NCBI RefSeq assembly: GCF_014189455.1
Contig: NZ_CP050296.1
Coordinates: 7,056,067 to 7,120,066 of the forward strand
Length of the DNA stretch: 64,000 nucleotides
Source of the DNA: Mesorhizobium huakuii
GTDB lineage: Bacteria > Pseudomonadota > Alphaproteobacteria > Rhizobiales > Rhizobiaceae
Direction of reading: 5' to 3'
Position numbers and translations under genes: made by a program. How positions within the stretch are numbered: the first letter of the stretch is position 1; each line of letters opens with the position of its first letter. Shown here piece after piece: positions 36,488 through 45,599 of this stretch. A model generated the notes under the pieces. It searched no databases. It saw only the letters and a program-made list of their open reading frames with translations, and was not told the origin of the DNA.

Positions 36488-38654
36488 CTACCGGTTACCG
36501 CCCAGCGCCGAGGCAAGGCGCACAAGCGAGAGGAACTCGGACCTGTACCCAAACGGGTCGGCTCCTCGGGCGGCAGTGGCAATCTCCATGATCCTGTCGT
36601 AACCGAACTTCGCGGTCGCATCCTCGTCGCGCAACTTCTGGCCGAAGGCGGCAACCGCGACGGAGAAGCGCTGGTCGGTGCTGGCCTGGTCGAACGACGC
36701 CACCTCGTTGGCCGAGGTCACCGGCGTGGTGATCAGCTTCGAAACGTCCTCGGTGGGCAGCTTGTAGCGGATCTTGACGAAGGCATATTCGTCCGCATTG
36801 GCGACGCCGCCATTGTTGACCGTGGCCTGGCCATAGCGCAGCGGGTCGATCTGCTCGCCGCCGCTGCCTTTCGGCGTGATCTCGTAGATCGCGGTGACCG
36901 AATGGCCAGAGCCGATATCGCCGGCATCGACGCGGTCATTGTTGAAGTCCTCGCGATTGAGCGCCCGGGTCTCGTAGCCGATCAGCCGGTATTCCGAGAC
37001 CTTGTTCGGGTTGAACTCGACCTGGATCTTCACGTCCTTGGCGATCGGGAACAGCGTCGAGGAGGCATCCTCGACCAGCACCTTTTCCGCCTCGGCCAGC
37101 GTGTCGATATAGGCTGCCGTGCCGTTTCCGTTCTGGGCGATGGTCTGCATCATCTGGTCGTTCAGATTGTCGTGGCCGAAGCCGAAAACCGACAGGAAGA
37201 CACCGCTCTTGCGCTCCTGTTCGATCAAACGTTTCAGATCATCGTCGTCGCTCTGGCCGACATTGAAGTCGCCATCGGTGGCCAGCATCACCCGGTTGAC
37301 GCCGTCCTTGACGAAGGATTGCTGGGCAAGCTTGTAGGCTTCCCTGATGCCGGCCTCGCCGGCGGTCGAACCGCCGGGCGTCAGATTGTCGATGGCATTG
37401 AGGATCTTGTCCTTCTCGGCAGCCCTGGTCGGCATCAGCACGGTGCCGGCCTCGCCGGCATAGGTGACGATGGAGATGGTGTCGTCGGCCCTGAGCTTGC
37501 TGACCAGCAGCCGGAATGCCGACTTGAGCAACGGTAGCTTGTCCGGTTCATCCATGGAGCCCGAGACATCGATCAGGAAGACAAGATTGGCCTTCGGCTG
37601 CTCGGTCGGCTTGATGTCGAAGCCCTTGATGGCGACATGCATCAGCTTGGTGTGCTCGTTCCACGGCGTCGGCATGACGCTGACGGTCGAGTTGAACGGC
37701 GTCGACGCCGAGTCCGGCCCCTTCCAGTCATAAGGGAAGTAGTTGATCATCTCCTCGACACGCACCGTGTCGGCCTGCGGCACGGAGCCTTCCTTCAGCG
37801 AACGGCGCACGAAGGAATAGGAGGCGGTGTCGACGTCGATCGAGAAGGTCGAGACCGGATCCTCGAGTGCGGCATGCACCGGATTGGTCTTGAAATCCTG
37901 GACGCGGTTGCGGTTCTCCTCCTGCGGTGCGACCTGATCCGCCGGCGCCATGGTCGGCTGTGGCGCCATCAGCTTGGACTCGGCAGCCGGCACGCGGGCA
38001 ACCCGCGATGCGTAGGGCGCGGTCGTGGTGCCATCCAACGCGAACTCGCCTGTCGGGGCCGGCGCCGGCGCCGGCTTGTAAGCTTGCAAAGTGTCCGACT
38101 CCGGCTGGTTGATTGTTGCCGGGGCATCAGCCGGCACACCACGTCCTTGCGCATTCTGCTGCGCCACGCCGCCAACGGCAGTCGATCTCGGGTTTCGGCG
38201 GTGCGACCGGCGTAGCCAGCACGTCATTGGCGTCGCGGCTTTCCACATCCGCGTCGGCCTTCTTGTCCTTCGCCAGTTCCGTCGGAGCCTGCTTCGGCTC
38301 GGCCGGCTTCAACGTCGCCGGCTTGTCGGCCAGCGTCTCGGTGATCTTTTCGTCGCCGCCGAATTTGGACGGCTGTTCCCTCAGCATATGGAAGGTGGCG
38401 TATCCGGCGATCGGCAGGGCGACGAGCCCGGCAATGGCCGGCGTGGCAATGAGTTTCTTTTGCATGATCTCGCTCCAGAGCTTTTGTGCTCGCTCTGTGA
38501 GACGAAGACCGCCGGCCGATCCTTGGGTGACGGCGGAAATATTTTCCTGATCATAGGCGCGCAGGGCGGCTTCGAAGGCGCGCGCCTTCGCGCTCTCGCC
38601 GGGCGCCGGTACTGCTGCGTCGCGCAGCCTGTTGAGTTCGTTGTCGTCGACCAT
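36488..38654 (-). CDS. Membrane-anchored von Willebrand A protein, YfbK-like, one frameshift
   Basis: The start at 38654 (MVDDNELNRLRDAA) has GGGGAAG seven bases upstream, inside the last codons of the sigma gene. The N-terminus (about 75 residues) is followed by one membrane helix (LIATPAIAGLVALPIAGYAT), a Pro/Ala/Lys-rich linker, and a vWA domain with MIDAS motif VFLIDVSGSMDEPDKL and a C-terminal DUF3520-like part. One extra base near 38180 must be removed, giving 721 residues. The partner is an ECF sigma factor, so the cytosolic N-terminus may restrain sigma while the periplasmic vWA part senses a ligand; this is inference. Confidence 0.82.
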
Positions 38655-38656
38655 GG

Positions 38657-39220
38657 TCACACTTCCCCGGCTGAACGCATCAGCGTCTTCAGCCGTTTCT
38701 TCGCTTCATGGATGTGCCAGGAAACAGTCGTCTCCGAGATCGCCATCGCCTCGGCGGCGGCCGCGTGGCTCAAGCCCTCGCCATAGACCAGCAGCACGGC
38801 GTCGCGTTGCTTGTCCGGAAGCTGCCGCACGGCGGCCCACAGCGCCTCGGCCGGATCCTCGCTCTCGGCCGGAGCCTCGCCCGAAATCAGCGCATGGACG
38901 CCATAGGCCTCGGTCTTCACCGTCTCGCGCGCGGTCTTGCGCATCATATCGCGCGCCGCATTCATCGTCACGGAATAGAGCCATGTCGTGAAGGCGCCGC
39001 CGCCGCGATAGTCGCGGATCGCCTTGCCGAGCCGGACACAGACTTCCTGGGCGATGTCTTCGGCATCGGCCTTCTTCCCGCACCAGCGATAGGCGGCGCG
39101 ATAGACGAAGTCGTAGTGACGCTCCAGCAACTTGCCGAAGGCCCCCCTGTCTCCGCCCTTCGCCCGCCCGATCAGTTCGGCGTCGGAGGCTTCGCTCTCA
39201 TCCAGCATCATCGCCATCAT
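38657..39220 (-). CDS. ECF-type RNA polymerase sigma factor
   Basis: A 187-residue sigma-70 family factor with region 2 (DFVYRAAYRWCGKKADAEDIAQEVCVRLGKAI) and region 4 (QLPDKQRDAVLLVYGEGLSHAAAAEAMAISETTVSWHIHEAKKRL). It lacks regions 1 and 3. Several ATGs cluster at the start (MMAMM), so the exact initiator is uncertain. The stop overlaps the vWA gene. It directs core polymerase to a small regulon, unknown here. Confidence 0.93.
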   Translation of the reverse strand: MMAMMLDESEASDAELIGRAKGGDRGAFGKLLERHYDFVYRAAYRWCGKKADAEDIAQEVCVRLGKAIRDYRGGGAFTTWLYSVTMNAARDMMRKTARETVKTEAYGVHALISGEAPAESEDPAEALWAAVRQLPDKQRDAVLLVYGEGLSHAAAAEAMAISETTVSWHIHEAKKRLKTLMRSAGEV

Positions 39221-39290
39221 TTGCCTGTTGGACGAAGGCTAATGGCTAAACCTTGGGGTGATGGAAAGATTTTTTTGGCAGGTGCCCTCT

Positions 39291-39340
39291 TCCTTCTCCC
39301 CATTCTACGGGGGAGAAGGTGCCCGAAGGGCGGATGAGGG
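39291..39340. repeat. Short rhizobial palindromic repeat
   Basis: CCTTCTCCCC-N7-GGGGGAGAAGG followed by GCCCGAAGGGCGGATGAGGG, a common rhizobial intergenic motif, lies between the sigma factor and dienelactone hydrolase genes. Confidence 0.7.
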
Positions 39341-39386
39341 ACGGCGCCAACTCTCGAAAGTTGGTGCCAACAGGTACGCAAAAACC

Positions 39387-40124
39387 CTACAGCAACGTTT
39401 CGGCAAACAGCGTGATCAGCCTTTGCCAGTGCCGCTCGGCGCCGGCTTCGTTGTAGACGCTGTGGTCCGGCACGCACCAGCCATGCGCCATGCCGACATA
39501 GTTCTCGATCGCGTGGTCGACTTCGGCATTGCGCAGCGCGTCCGCCAGCCTTGTCGACTGTTCCGGCGGGAAACTCCTGTCGACGCCGGCCATCCCGACA
39601 TAGACGCGCGCCTTGATGGACGCCGCCTTGCGATGCGGGCTGTCCGCGGCATCGCTGGCGAGATTGCCGCCATGGAAACTGGCGGCGGCCTTGATCCGGT
39701 CTGGATAGGCCGCGGCGACGTTCAGCGCCCGCGCGCCGCCCATGCAATAACCGACGGTGCCGATCGGCCCGGTGACGCCCTCGACGGAGAGCGCATCGAG
39801 AAAGGCCGCGCTGTCGCCGATGGTCATCTCCTGCGTCGTCCCGGTCACCAGCGCCATCAGCGCCGCCTTGGTCTTTTCCTCGGTGAAGGCGGTCTTGGCA
39901 TCGAACGGACCATAGGGCACGTTGCGGTAGAACAGGTCCGGCACCAGCACCGCATAACCTTCGCCCGCCAGCCGCTCGGCCATGCCGTCAAGCGCCGGGC
40001 GCGGACCGAAAGCATCCTGGTAGAGAATGACACCGGCCTTGGCCGGGGACGCCTTGGCCGAGCCGAACAGGCCCGCCTTCGCCACGCCGTGATGGGTCTT
40101 GATCCGAAGGTCCTGCTTGGTCAT
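39387..40124 (-). CDS. Dienelactone hydrolase family protein
   Basis: A 245-residue alpha/beta hydrolase with Cys nucleophile in GYCMGG, Asp in MAGVDRSFPPE and His in GMAHGWCVPD. This triad typifies dienelactone hydrolases, which open cyclic ester intermediates of chloroaromatic degradation. Many members act on other esters, so substrate is unassigned. It appears monocistronic. Confidence 0.9.
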   Translation of the reverse strand: MTKQDLRIKTHHGVAKAGLFGSAKASPAKAGVILYQDAFGPRPALDGMAERLAGEGYAVLVPDLFYRNVPYGPFDAKTAFTEEKTKAALMALVTGTTQEMTIGDSAAFLDALSVEGVTGPIGTVGYCMGGARALNVAAAYPDRIKAAASFHGGNLASDAADSPHRKAASIKARVYVGMAGVDRSFPPEQSTRLADALRNAEVDHAIENYVGMAHGWCVPDHSVYNEAGAERHWQRLITLFAETLL

Positions 40125-40266
40125 TGCCTGCTCCGTTTTTCAGATGCGCGATACATATCCGCGCGAGCTGCCACGGCAAGGCATTCCTTGAAAGTACCCG
40201 TCAACATTTCGTGCAGGATGGCGTGACGCGCTCGCAGGCTCCCGAGGCTCGACGTGGAAGGCTGGA

Positions 40267-40962
40267 TCAACCGGCGGCCAATGCGAAGCTCGCCATATGG
40301 AAGGCCTGGACATCAGGCGGATAGCGATATTCCGTGCCATAGGGACAGGCATTGCGGTCGAGGCAACCGCCGCTCCGGCATGGTCCGCCATTCGCTCCCC
40401 GAACATGCGCAAGGCAGGCCTGATAGGCGAACCCTTCCCTGGAGTATGCATCGACCGGGCAGGATTTCAGGCAGGGTTTTGCGACACAGGCGTCGCAGAG
40501 ATGGATCATCTCGCCCTGCTGCGGAAGCGCGATCTCGTCCTCGAACAGCAGCGCGCCGCGATAGGCATGCCAAAGCCCGTATTGCGGGTGCATGAGAATA
40601 CCAAGCGGCGACGGTTTCAGTCCCTCGGCCCGCATCGCCCATTGCTGGAACGGCAGATAGGGTTTGTCGGACGGTGAAACGGCGCGTGCCCCGAATGCCG
40701 CCGCCACATCGCCGATGACCTGCCGTGACCAGCTGTCGAGCGGATTGGCGATTTGCTGTGGCTGCCTTTCGCGCCAGCGCAGGAAATGCGGCCAGGGCGC
40801 CGCACCCGCTTGCCCGACCAGCAGCACGGATTTTGCCGGTACGCCCGAGGCGCCATGCGCGGCGTCGTCGTTATCGGAAAAAACAAAACCGCCGCGCAGG
40901 ATGAGGCCGTTGGCGCCAAGCGCGGCCGTGATCCCTTCGATCATGCCGCGCGCAAGAATCAT
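40267..40962 (-). CDS. Eight-cysteine ferredoxin-like protein
   Basis: A 231-residue protein. Its first 150 residues are cluster-free and end near GLWHAYRGALLFEDEIALP. Cysteines follow at 156, 159, 164, 168, 183, 195, 200 and 206 (CDACVAKPCLKSCPVDAY and a later CRSGGCLDRNACPYG). This resembles the C-terminal double-[4Fe-4S] part of QueG-like proteins. It lies 89 bp after MttB-2 on the same strand and shares a transcript with it, so it could be an electron donor for corrinoid reactivation. Its own family role is not known. Confidence 0.72.
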   Translation of the reverse strand: MILARGMIEGITAALGANGLILRGGFVFSDNDDAAHGASGVPAKSVLLVGQAGAAPWPHFLRWRERQPQQIANPLDSWSRQVIGDVAAAFGARAVSPSDKPYLPFQQWAMRAEGLKPSPLGILMHPQYGLWHAYRGALLFEDEIALPQQGEMIHLCDACVAKPCLKSCPVDAYSREGFAYQACLAHVRGANGGPCRSGGCLDRNACPYGTEYRYPPDVQAFHMASFALAAG

Positions 40963-41051
40963 CCCTTCTTGTCCGGATCGGAGAAGGCGCTCCGCCAGAC
41001 TTCCTTGTGGATGATGTTGGCGACTTTAGCCCCGCCTGACTCGGGCTCCTT

Positions 41052-42626
41052 TCAAGTGAAGGCGTCGGGCATCGACCCCTTCTTCTTGGCGATGAACTCC
41101 TTCAGCGCTTCGTCGATGCTCGGGTCGAGATGCGGCGCCTCATAGCTTTCCAGCCAGCGGCGGGCGAGTTCGTTGGCGCGCTGCGGCGCGGTCTTCTCGC
41201 CCTCGGCCAGCCACTGCTCGTAGGAATTGTTGTCGGCAATGTTGGAGCGGTAGAACGCCGTCTGGAAATTGGCCTGGGTGTGGTCGCAGCCAAGATAGTG
41301 GCTGCCCGGGCCGACCTGGCGGATGGCGTCCATCGCCTGGCCGTTTTCCGACAGGTCGACGCCCTCGGAGAATTTTTGGGTCATGCCGAGCTGGTCGATG
41401 TCCATCATGAATTTTTCGTAGCAGGACGCCAGCCCGCCTTCGAGCCAGCCGGCCGAGTGAAGGACAAAGTTGGTGCCGGCAAGGATCGTCGAGTTCAGCG
41501 TGTTGGCGCTTTCATAGGCCGCCTGCGCATCTGGAACCTTGGACGCGCAGAGCGAACCACCGGTGCGGAACGGCAGGCCGAGCCGGCGTGCGAGCTGTGC
41601 GGCGCCATAGGACACCAGCGACGGCTCCGGCGTGCCGAAGGTCGGCGCGCCGGACTGCATCGAGATCGACGAGGCGAAGGTGCCGAACAGCACCGGCGCG
41701 CCCGGCCGGATCAGCTGCGTGAACGATGCGCCAGCCAGCACTTCGGCCAGAACCTGCGTCAGCGTGCCAGCCACCGTCACCGGGCTCATCGCGCCGGCCA
41801 GGATGAACGGGGTGACGATGCAGGCCTGGTTGTGGCGCGAATAAACCTTCAGCGCGCCCAGCATGGTCTCGTCGAACACCATCGGCGAGTTGGCGTTGAT
41901 CAGGCTGGTCAGCACGGTGTTGTTTTCGACGAAATCGTCGCCGAAGACGAGCTTGGCCATGGCGACGGTGTCTTCGGCGCGTTCCGGCGCCGTCACCGAG
42001 CCCATGAACGGCTTGTCGGAATATTTGATGTGGCTGTAGACCATGTCGAGGTGGCGCTTGTTGACCGGCACGTCGACCGGCTCGCACACCGTGCCGCCCG
42101 AATGGTGGATCGACGGCGCCATATAGGCGAGTTTCACGAAATTCCGGAAATCCTCGATCGTCGCGTAGCGGCGGACGCCGTCGAGGTCGCGTACGAAGGG
42201 CGGGCCATAGACCGGCGCGAAAACAGTGGCGTTGCCGCCAATCTGCACCGAGCGTTCGGAATTGCGGGCGTGCTGGGTATAGACGGACGGTGCGGTCTTC
42301 AGCAGCGAACGGGAAAGCCCCTTCGGGAAGTGCACGCGCTCGCCCTTGACGTCTGCGCCGGCCTCTTTCCACAGCTGCAACGCTTCGGCGTCATCGCGAA
42401 AAATGATGCCGATCTCCTCGAGCACCGTATCGGTGTTCTTCTCGATCAGTGCGAGGCCCTCCTCGTCGAGCACCTCATAGACGTTGATCTTGCGCTTGAT
42501 GTAGGTGAGCTGGGTGCCGGGTCCGCCGCCGGAGCGCGCCGCGCGCCTGGCCGCTGCTCCGCCGCTCGCACCGCGCCCACGCCGCGCGTTTGACGCTTCC
42601 TGGTCGACTGCCGCGTGTTCGCTCAT
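41052..42626 (-). CDS. MttB-superfamily methyltransferase 2 (non-pyrrolysine)
   Basis: The ATG at 42626 (MSEHAAVDQEASNARRGRGA) has GGGAAGAG six bases upstream. The 524-residue protein is a divergent paralogue of the gene at 25678: LHSAGWLEGGLASCYEKFMMDIDQLGM and GPGSHYLGCDHTQANFQTAFYRS match the same core positions. There is no amber codon, so pyrrolysine is absent. A basic Arg/Ala-rich N-terminus of about 40 residues is shared with the first copy. It faces the corrinoid protein gene across a 289-bp gap, an arrangement expected of a cognate methyltransferase/corrinoid pair. Substrate is unknown; glycine betaine or another quaternary amine is likely by family. Confidence 0.9.
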   Translation of the reverse strand: MSEHAAVDQEASNARRGRGASGGAAARRAARSGGGPGTQLTYIKRKINVYEVLDEEGLALIEKNTDTVLEEIGIIFRDDAEALQLWKEAGADVKGERVHFPKGLSRSLLKTAPSVYTQHARNSERSVQIGGNATVFAPVYGPPFVRDLDGVRRYATIEDFRNFVKLAYMAPSIHHSGGTVCEPVDVPVNKRHLDMVYSHIKYSDKPFMGSVTAPERAEDTVAMAKLVFGDDFVENNTVLTSLINANSPMVFDETMLGALKVYSRHNQACIVTPFILAGAMSPVTVAGTLTQVLAEVLAGASFTQLIRPGAPVLFGTFASSISMQSGAPTFGTPEPSLVSYGAAQLARRLGLPFRTGGSLCASKVPDAQAAYESANTLNSTILAGTNFVLHSAGWLEGGLASCYEKFMMDIDQLGMTQKFSEGVDLSENGQAMDAIRQVGPGSHYLGCDHTQANFQTAFYRSNIADNNSYEQWLAEGEKTAPQRANELARRWLESYEAPHLDPSIDEALKEFIAKKKGSMPDAFT

Positions 42627-42754
42627 GATCGCTCTTCCCTGAATATGGCCTGGCCTGACGATGGCTGGTCCGTAACCGTTGCGGCCGCATGGCGCGGCTT
42701 TCGCCGGATCGTACCCATGCACCCTATTCGAAACGGCCCGTCCGCGCCAACGCC

Positions 42755-42893
42755 TGTCGCAAAATCGACAAGAAAACCAATAGATTTTCCAGTCGCTTTC
42801 CTTTTGCGGGAAGTCGCAAATCAGCTATGGATAGCCGCCCGTTGCGGGTTAGGTATGAGCGCTAAAATTTTGTGCCTTGCGACACAGTCGCGA
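42755..42893. promoter_or_regulatory. Divergent control region with three GTCGC-type palindromes
   Basis: Between MttB-2 and the corrinoid gene lie TGTCG-CAAAAT-CGACA (42755-42770), TTTGCG-GGAAGT-CGCAAA (42803-42820) and GCGAC-ACA-GTCGC (42879-42891). Two similar palindromes precede the GlxA-type regulator gene at 56074. They are candidate operators for a common regulator. Confidence 0.5.
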
Positions 42894-42915
42894 TGCCGTG
42901 AGGAGCTGGATAAAA

Positions 42916-43614
42916 ATGTCCGACGACGAGATCATCCTTTCTGAACTTTCCGACGACGAGTTGGTGCAGCAGATGCACGACGATCTCTATGACGGGTTGA
43001 AGGAAGAGATCGAGGAAGGCACGCGCATCCTTCTGGAGCGCGGCTGGGCGCCGTACAAGGTGCTGACCGAGGCGTTGGTCGAAGGCATGCGCATCGTCGG
43101 CGAGGATTTTCGCGACGGCATCCTGTTCGTTCCCGAAGTGCTGTTGTCCGCCAACGCAATGAAGGCCGGCATGTTCATCCTGCGTCCGCTGCTCGCCGCC
43201 ACCGGCGCGCCGAAGCAGGGCAAGATGGTCATCGGCACCGTCAAGGGCGACATCCACGACATCGGCAAGAACCTCGTCGGCATGATGATGGAAGGCGCCG
43301 GCTTCGACGTCATCGATCTCGGCATCAACAACGCGGTCGAGAAATATCTCGATGCGATCGAGCAGCATCAGCCCGACATTATCGGCATGTCGGCGCTTTT
43401 GACCACGACCATGCCCTACATGAAGGTCGTCATCGACACGATGAAGGAAAAGGGCATCCGCGACGACTATGTCGTGCTGGTCGGCGGCGCGCCGCTCAAC
43501 GAGGAGTTCGGCAAGGCCGTCGGCGCCGACGCCTATTGCCGCGATGCGGCGGTGGCGGTCGAGACCGCCAAGGACTTCATGAAGCGCAAGCATAACGTGC
43601 GCGCTTCCGCCTGA
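42916..43614 (+). CDS. Corrinoid (cobalamin-binding) methyl-carrier protein
   Basis: A 232-residue protein of the MtbC/MttC type. Residues 10-100 form the helical cap domain (DGLKEEIEEGTRILLERG, FVPEVLLSANAMKAGM). The Rossmann-like B12-binding domain follows with D112-x-H114-x-x-G117 (His 114 is the lower cobalt ligand), SALLTTTM and VGGAPLN. It carries a methyl group on cobalt between MttB enzymes and the methyl-H4folate transferase. AGGAG lies 10 bases before ATG 42916. The gene is divergent from MttB-2 and probably serves both MttB copies, since no second corrinoid protein is seen here. Confidence 0.95.
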   Translation: MSDDEIILSELSDDELVQQMHDDLYDGLKEEIEEGTRILLERGWAPYKVLTEALVEGMRIVGEDFRDGILFVPEVLLSANAMKAGMFILRPLLAATGAPKQGKMVIGTVKGDIHDIGKNLVGMMMEGAGFDVIDLGINNAVEKYLDAIEQHQPDIIGMSALLTTTMPYMKVVIDTMKEKGIRDDYVVLVGGAPLNEEFGKAVGADAYCRDAAVAVETAKDFMKRKHNVRASA

Positions 43615-43641
43615 CCCAAGGCATCAGGATGGACCGACAAG

Positions 43642-43671
43642 AAAAGCCGCGCCTTGCAGCGCGGCTTTTTT
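43642..43671. terminator. Bidirectional terminator
   Basis: AAAA-GCCGCGC-CTTGCA-GCGCGGC-TTTTTT: a perfect 7-bp GC stem with A-run on one side and T-run on the other. It ends the corrinoid protein message and, on the other strand, the entericidin gene. Confidence 0.9.
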
Positions 43672-43699
43672 GTTCCCAGATGATGGACGAGGCTGCCGA

Positions 43700-43837
43700 T
43701 CAGTTGGCGACAGTGTCTTTGACAGCCCTTGCCGTCGATTTGACATCCTTGCCGACACCCCGAATGGTGTTGGCGCAGGCCGTAAGGGCCAAGGCACAGG
43801 CAAGAATGGCAATCGGTGCGATGCGCAGCAGTTTCAT
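43700..43837 (-). CDS. Entericidin A/B family lipoprotein
   Basis: A 45-residue precursor, MKLLRIAPIAILACALALTACANTIRG, with a lipobox LTAC and the GVGKDVKS core of entericidin-like peptides. After lipidation of Cys it would be anchored in the membrane; the enteric relatives form a toxin/antidote pair. GAGGGAG precedes the ATG by eight bases. It is too short for ordinary gene finders and lies unrelated between the methyl-transfer genes. Confidence 0.85.
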   Translation of the reverse strand: MKLLRIAPIAILACALALTACANTIRGVGKDVKSTARAVKDTVAN

Positions 43838-43891
43838 GGACGGTGTCTCCCTCGACAGATAAATTAGCCCCGCAGCGAAAGCCGGCTCGAC

Positions 43892-44518
43892 TTGGTCAGG
43901 ACGCAAAAAACGAAACCGAATCAAACAGACAGGCTGCTCGTCATCGCCTGCGGGATGATTGCGCGCGAGGTCTTGGCCGTCAAGGAACAGCTCGGGCTCA
44001 CTCACCTTGAACTGACCTGTTTGCCGGCGGAGTTTCATTTCTATCCCGACCGCATCGCGCCCGCCATGGACAAGGCGATCGAGAAGGCCAAGGCGGAAGG
44101 TTACGAGCACATTTTCGTCGGCTATGCCGATTGCGGCACTGGCGGCCTGCTCGACCGCGTCATCGAGAAGCATGGCGTCGAGCGCATGGCCGGCCCGCAT
44201 TGCTTTGCCTTCTATCAAGGCATGGAGGCCTACGCGAAAATCGCCGCCGACGACATGATGTCCTTCTACATGACGGACTTTCTGTGCCGTCAGTTCGATG
44301 CCTTCTTCATGAAGCCGCTCGGCCTCGACAAGCACCCGGAGCTGATCAAGGACTATTTCGGCAACTACGAGAAACTGGTCTATCTCGCCCAGACCGACGA
44401 CCCGGAACTCGACAAGGTCGCGGAAAAGGCCGCCGCTATGCTCGGCCTCGCCTATGAGCGCCGGGCGACCGGCTATGGCGACCTGACGGCTGAAATGGCG
44501 CGGGCTGCGGTCGCCTGA
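43892..44518 (+). CDS. DUF1638 protein
   Basis: Up to 208 residues: core DRLLVIACGMIAREVLAVKEQLG, LPAEFHFYPDRIAPAMDKAI and GYADCGTGGLLDRVIEKHGVERM match DUF1638, a family of unknown biochemistry often found next to MttB-type methyltransferases. The start is uncertain: a TTG at 43892 without a good ribosome binding site is the only upstream option, and the next ATG cuts into the conserved core. Conserved Cys and His residues suggest a metal site. Context suggests a helper for the corrinoid system. Confidence 0.75.
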   Translation: MVRTQKTKPNQTDRLLVIACGMIAREVLAVKEQLGLTHLELTCLPAEFHFYPDRIAPAMDKAIEKAKAEGYEHIFVGYADCGTGGLLDRVIEKHGVERMAGPHCFAFYQGMEAYAKIAADDMMSFYMTDFLCRQFDAFFMKPLGLDKHPELIKDYFGNYEKLVYLAQTDDPELDKVAEKAAAMLGLAYERRATGYGDLTAEMARAAVA

Positions 44519-44528
44519 ACGCAGTGCG

Positions 44529-45450
44529 CTAGGCGGCCTCCTCCGTCCTTAGCGCCCGCAAGCACATCCGCGAAGCTCGTCTTGCAGGCAAAGCCCAGCC
44601 GATCTCTCGCCCGCGATGCGTCATAGACCCGGTCGATGGAGGAAAACATCGTCCAGCCTTTTCGCGCATAAAGCGCCGGAAAGTCTGGGAAATAATGCGC
44701 GACGACGGCTGGCGCATCCCTGATCAGCGTATCGCAATCGTCGGGCTGGAACGGTGTCGGCGCGCAGACGATAAAGATATCGAAGCCCAGCTGCGGCGCC
44801 TTCTCCAACGCGGCGACATGAGCCTCCGCCGCATCTTCCACCGTCAGCCGCCGGAACAGCAATTCATTCGCCTTGGTGTTTGAATCAGACTGTTCGATCG
44901 CATGCGCCATGTCATCGGCCTCGGGAAAGAAGCGGGCCGTGCGCAGCACGACCACCGGCAGGCCATGCTGCAGAGAATAGAGGCGGCAGAGATGTTCGGC
45001 CGAAAGCTTGGTCACGCCATAGATGTTGCGCGGTTCGGGCGACATTGCCTCAGTCAGCCAGGCGGCCTTGCGCGCACCGCCCTTGAAGCCGTCGCGTATC
45101 GCCTGCGAGATCATCAGTGAAGTGGTCGAAGTGAAGACAAAGCGTTGCACGCCGGTCGCCACCGCTGCATCCAGCAGGTTGAGCGTGCCCTGAACGTTCG
45201 TCGCGACGAAGTCCGTGTTCTCAAAATGCTCTATATTGGGCTTGTGCAGCGCGCCGCTGTGAATGATGGCTTCGATACGATTGTCCCCGACCACCCGCAT
45301 GACCAGGTCACGATCGGCGATCGAGCCGATCATCTGCGTTTCAACAGATGGAACAGGGTCAAGACCGATCACCTCATGGCCAAGCGCGCGCAGGCGCGGC
45401 GCCAGAGCGCTGCCCAGCCAACCCGACGATCCCGTGAGCAAGATTCGCAT
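44529..45450 (-). CDS. NAD-dependent epimerase/dehydratase family protein, probable frameshift at the end
   Basis: The protein starts MRILLTGSSGWLGSALAPRL with a GxxGxxG NAD-binding motif. It has the YGVTK active Tyr/Lys motif of extended short-chain dehydrogenases. The uninterrupted ORF runs to 44473 and would overlap the DUF1638 gene. Deleting one G in a GGG near 44548 gives the tail ADVLAALRTEEAA and 306 residues, ending 10 bp clear of it, which I prefer. Substrate (probably a nucleotide-sugar or similar) is unknown. Confidence 0.82.
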
Positions 45451-45599
45451 GCGTCACCATGATTTTTGACGGTGACGCTGTTAAGCACGGATGACAGGCG
45501 CGAGCGACCCGATAAAATCAGGCATCAAGCTGGCAACCGCGCCGCTCCAGACATTAACTGCCATTTTTATCGACTGCCATTTTATCCAGGGAGTTCCAG

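Noticed and set aside
41130-42593. Plus-strand ORF opposite MttB-2
   Set aside because: It mirrors the GC skew of the real gene and has no recognisable motif.
25678-42626. Pyrrolysine (amber) codon in the MttB genes
   Set aside because: Both reading frames run uninterrupted through the region, so they are non-pyrrolysine members.
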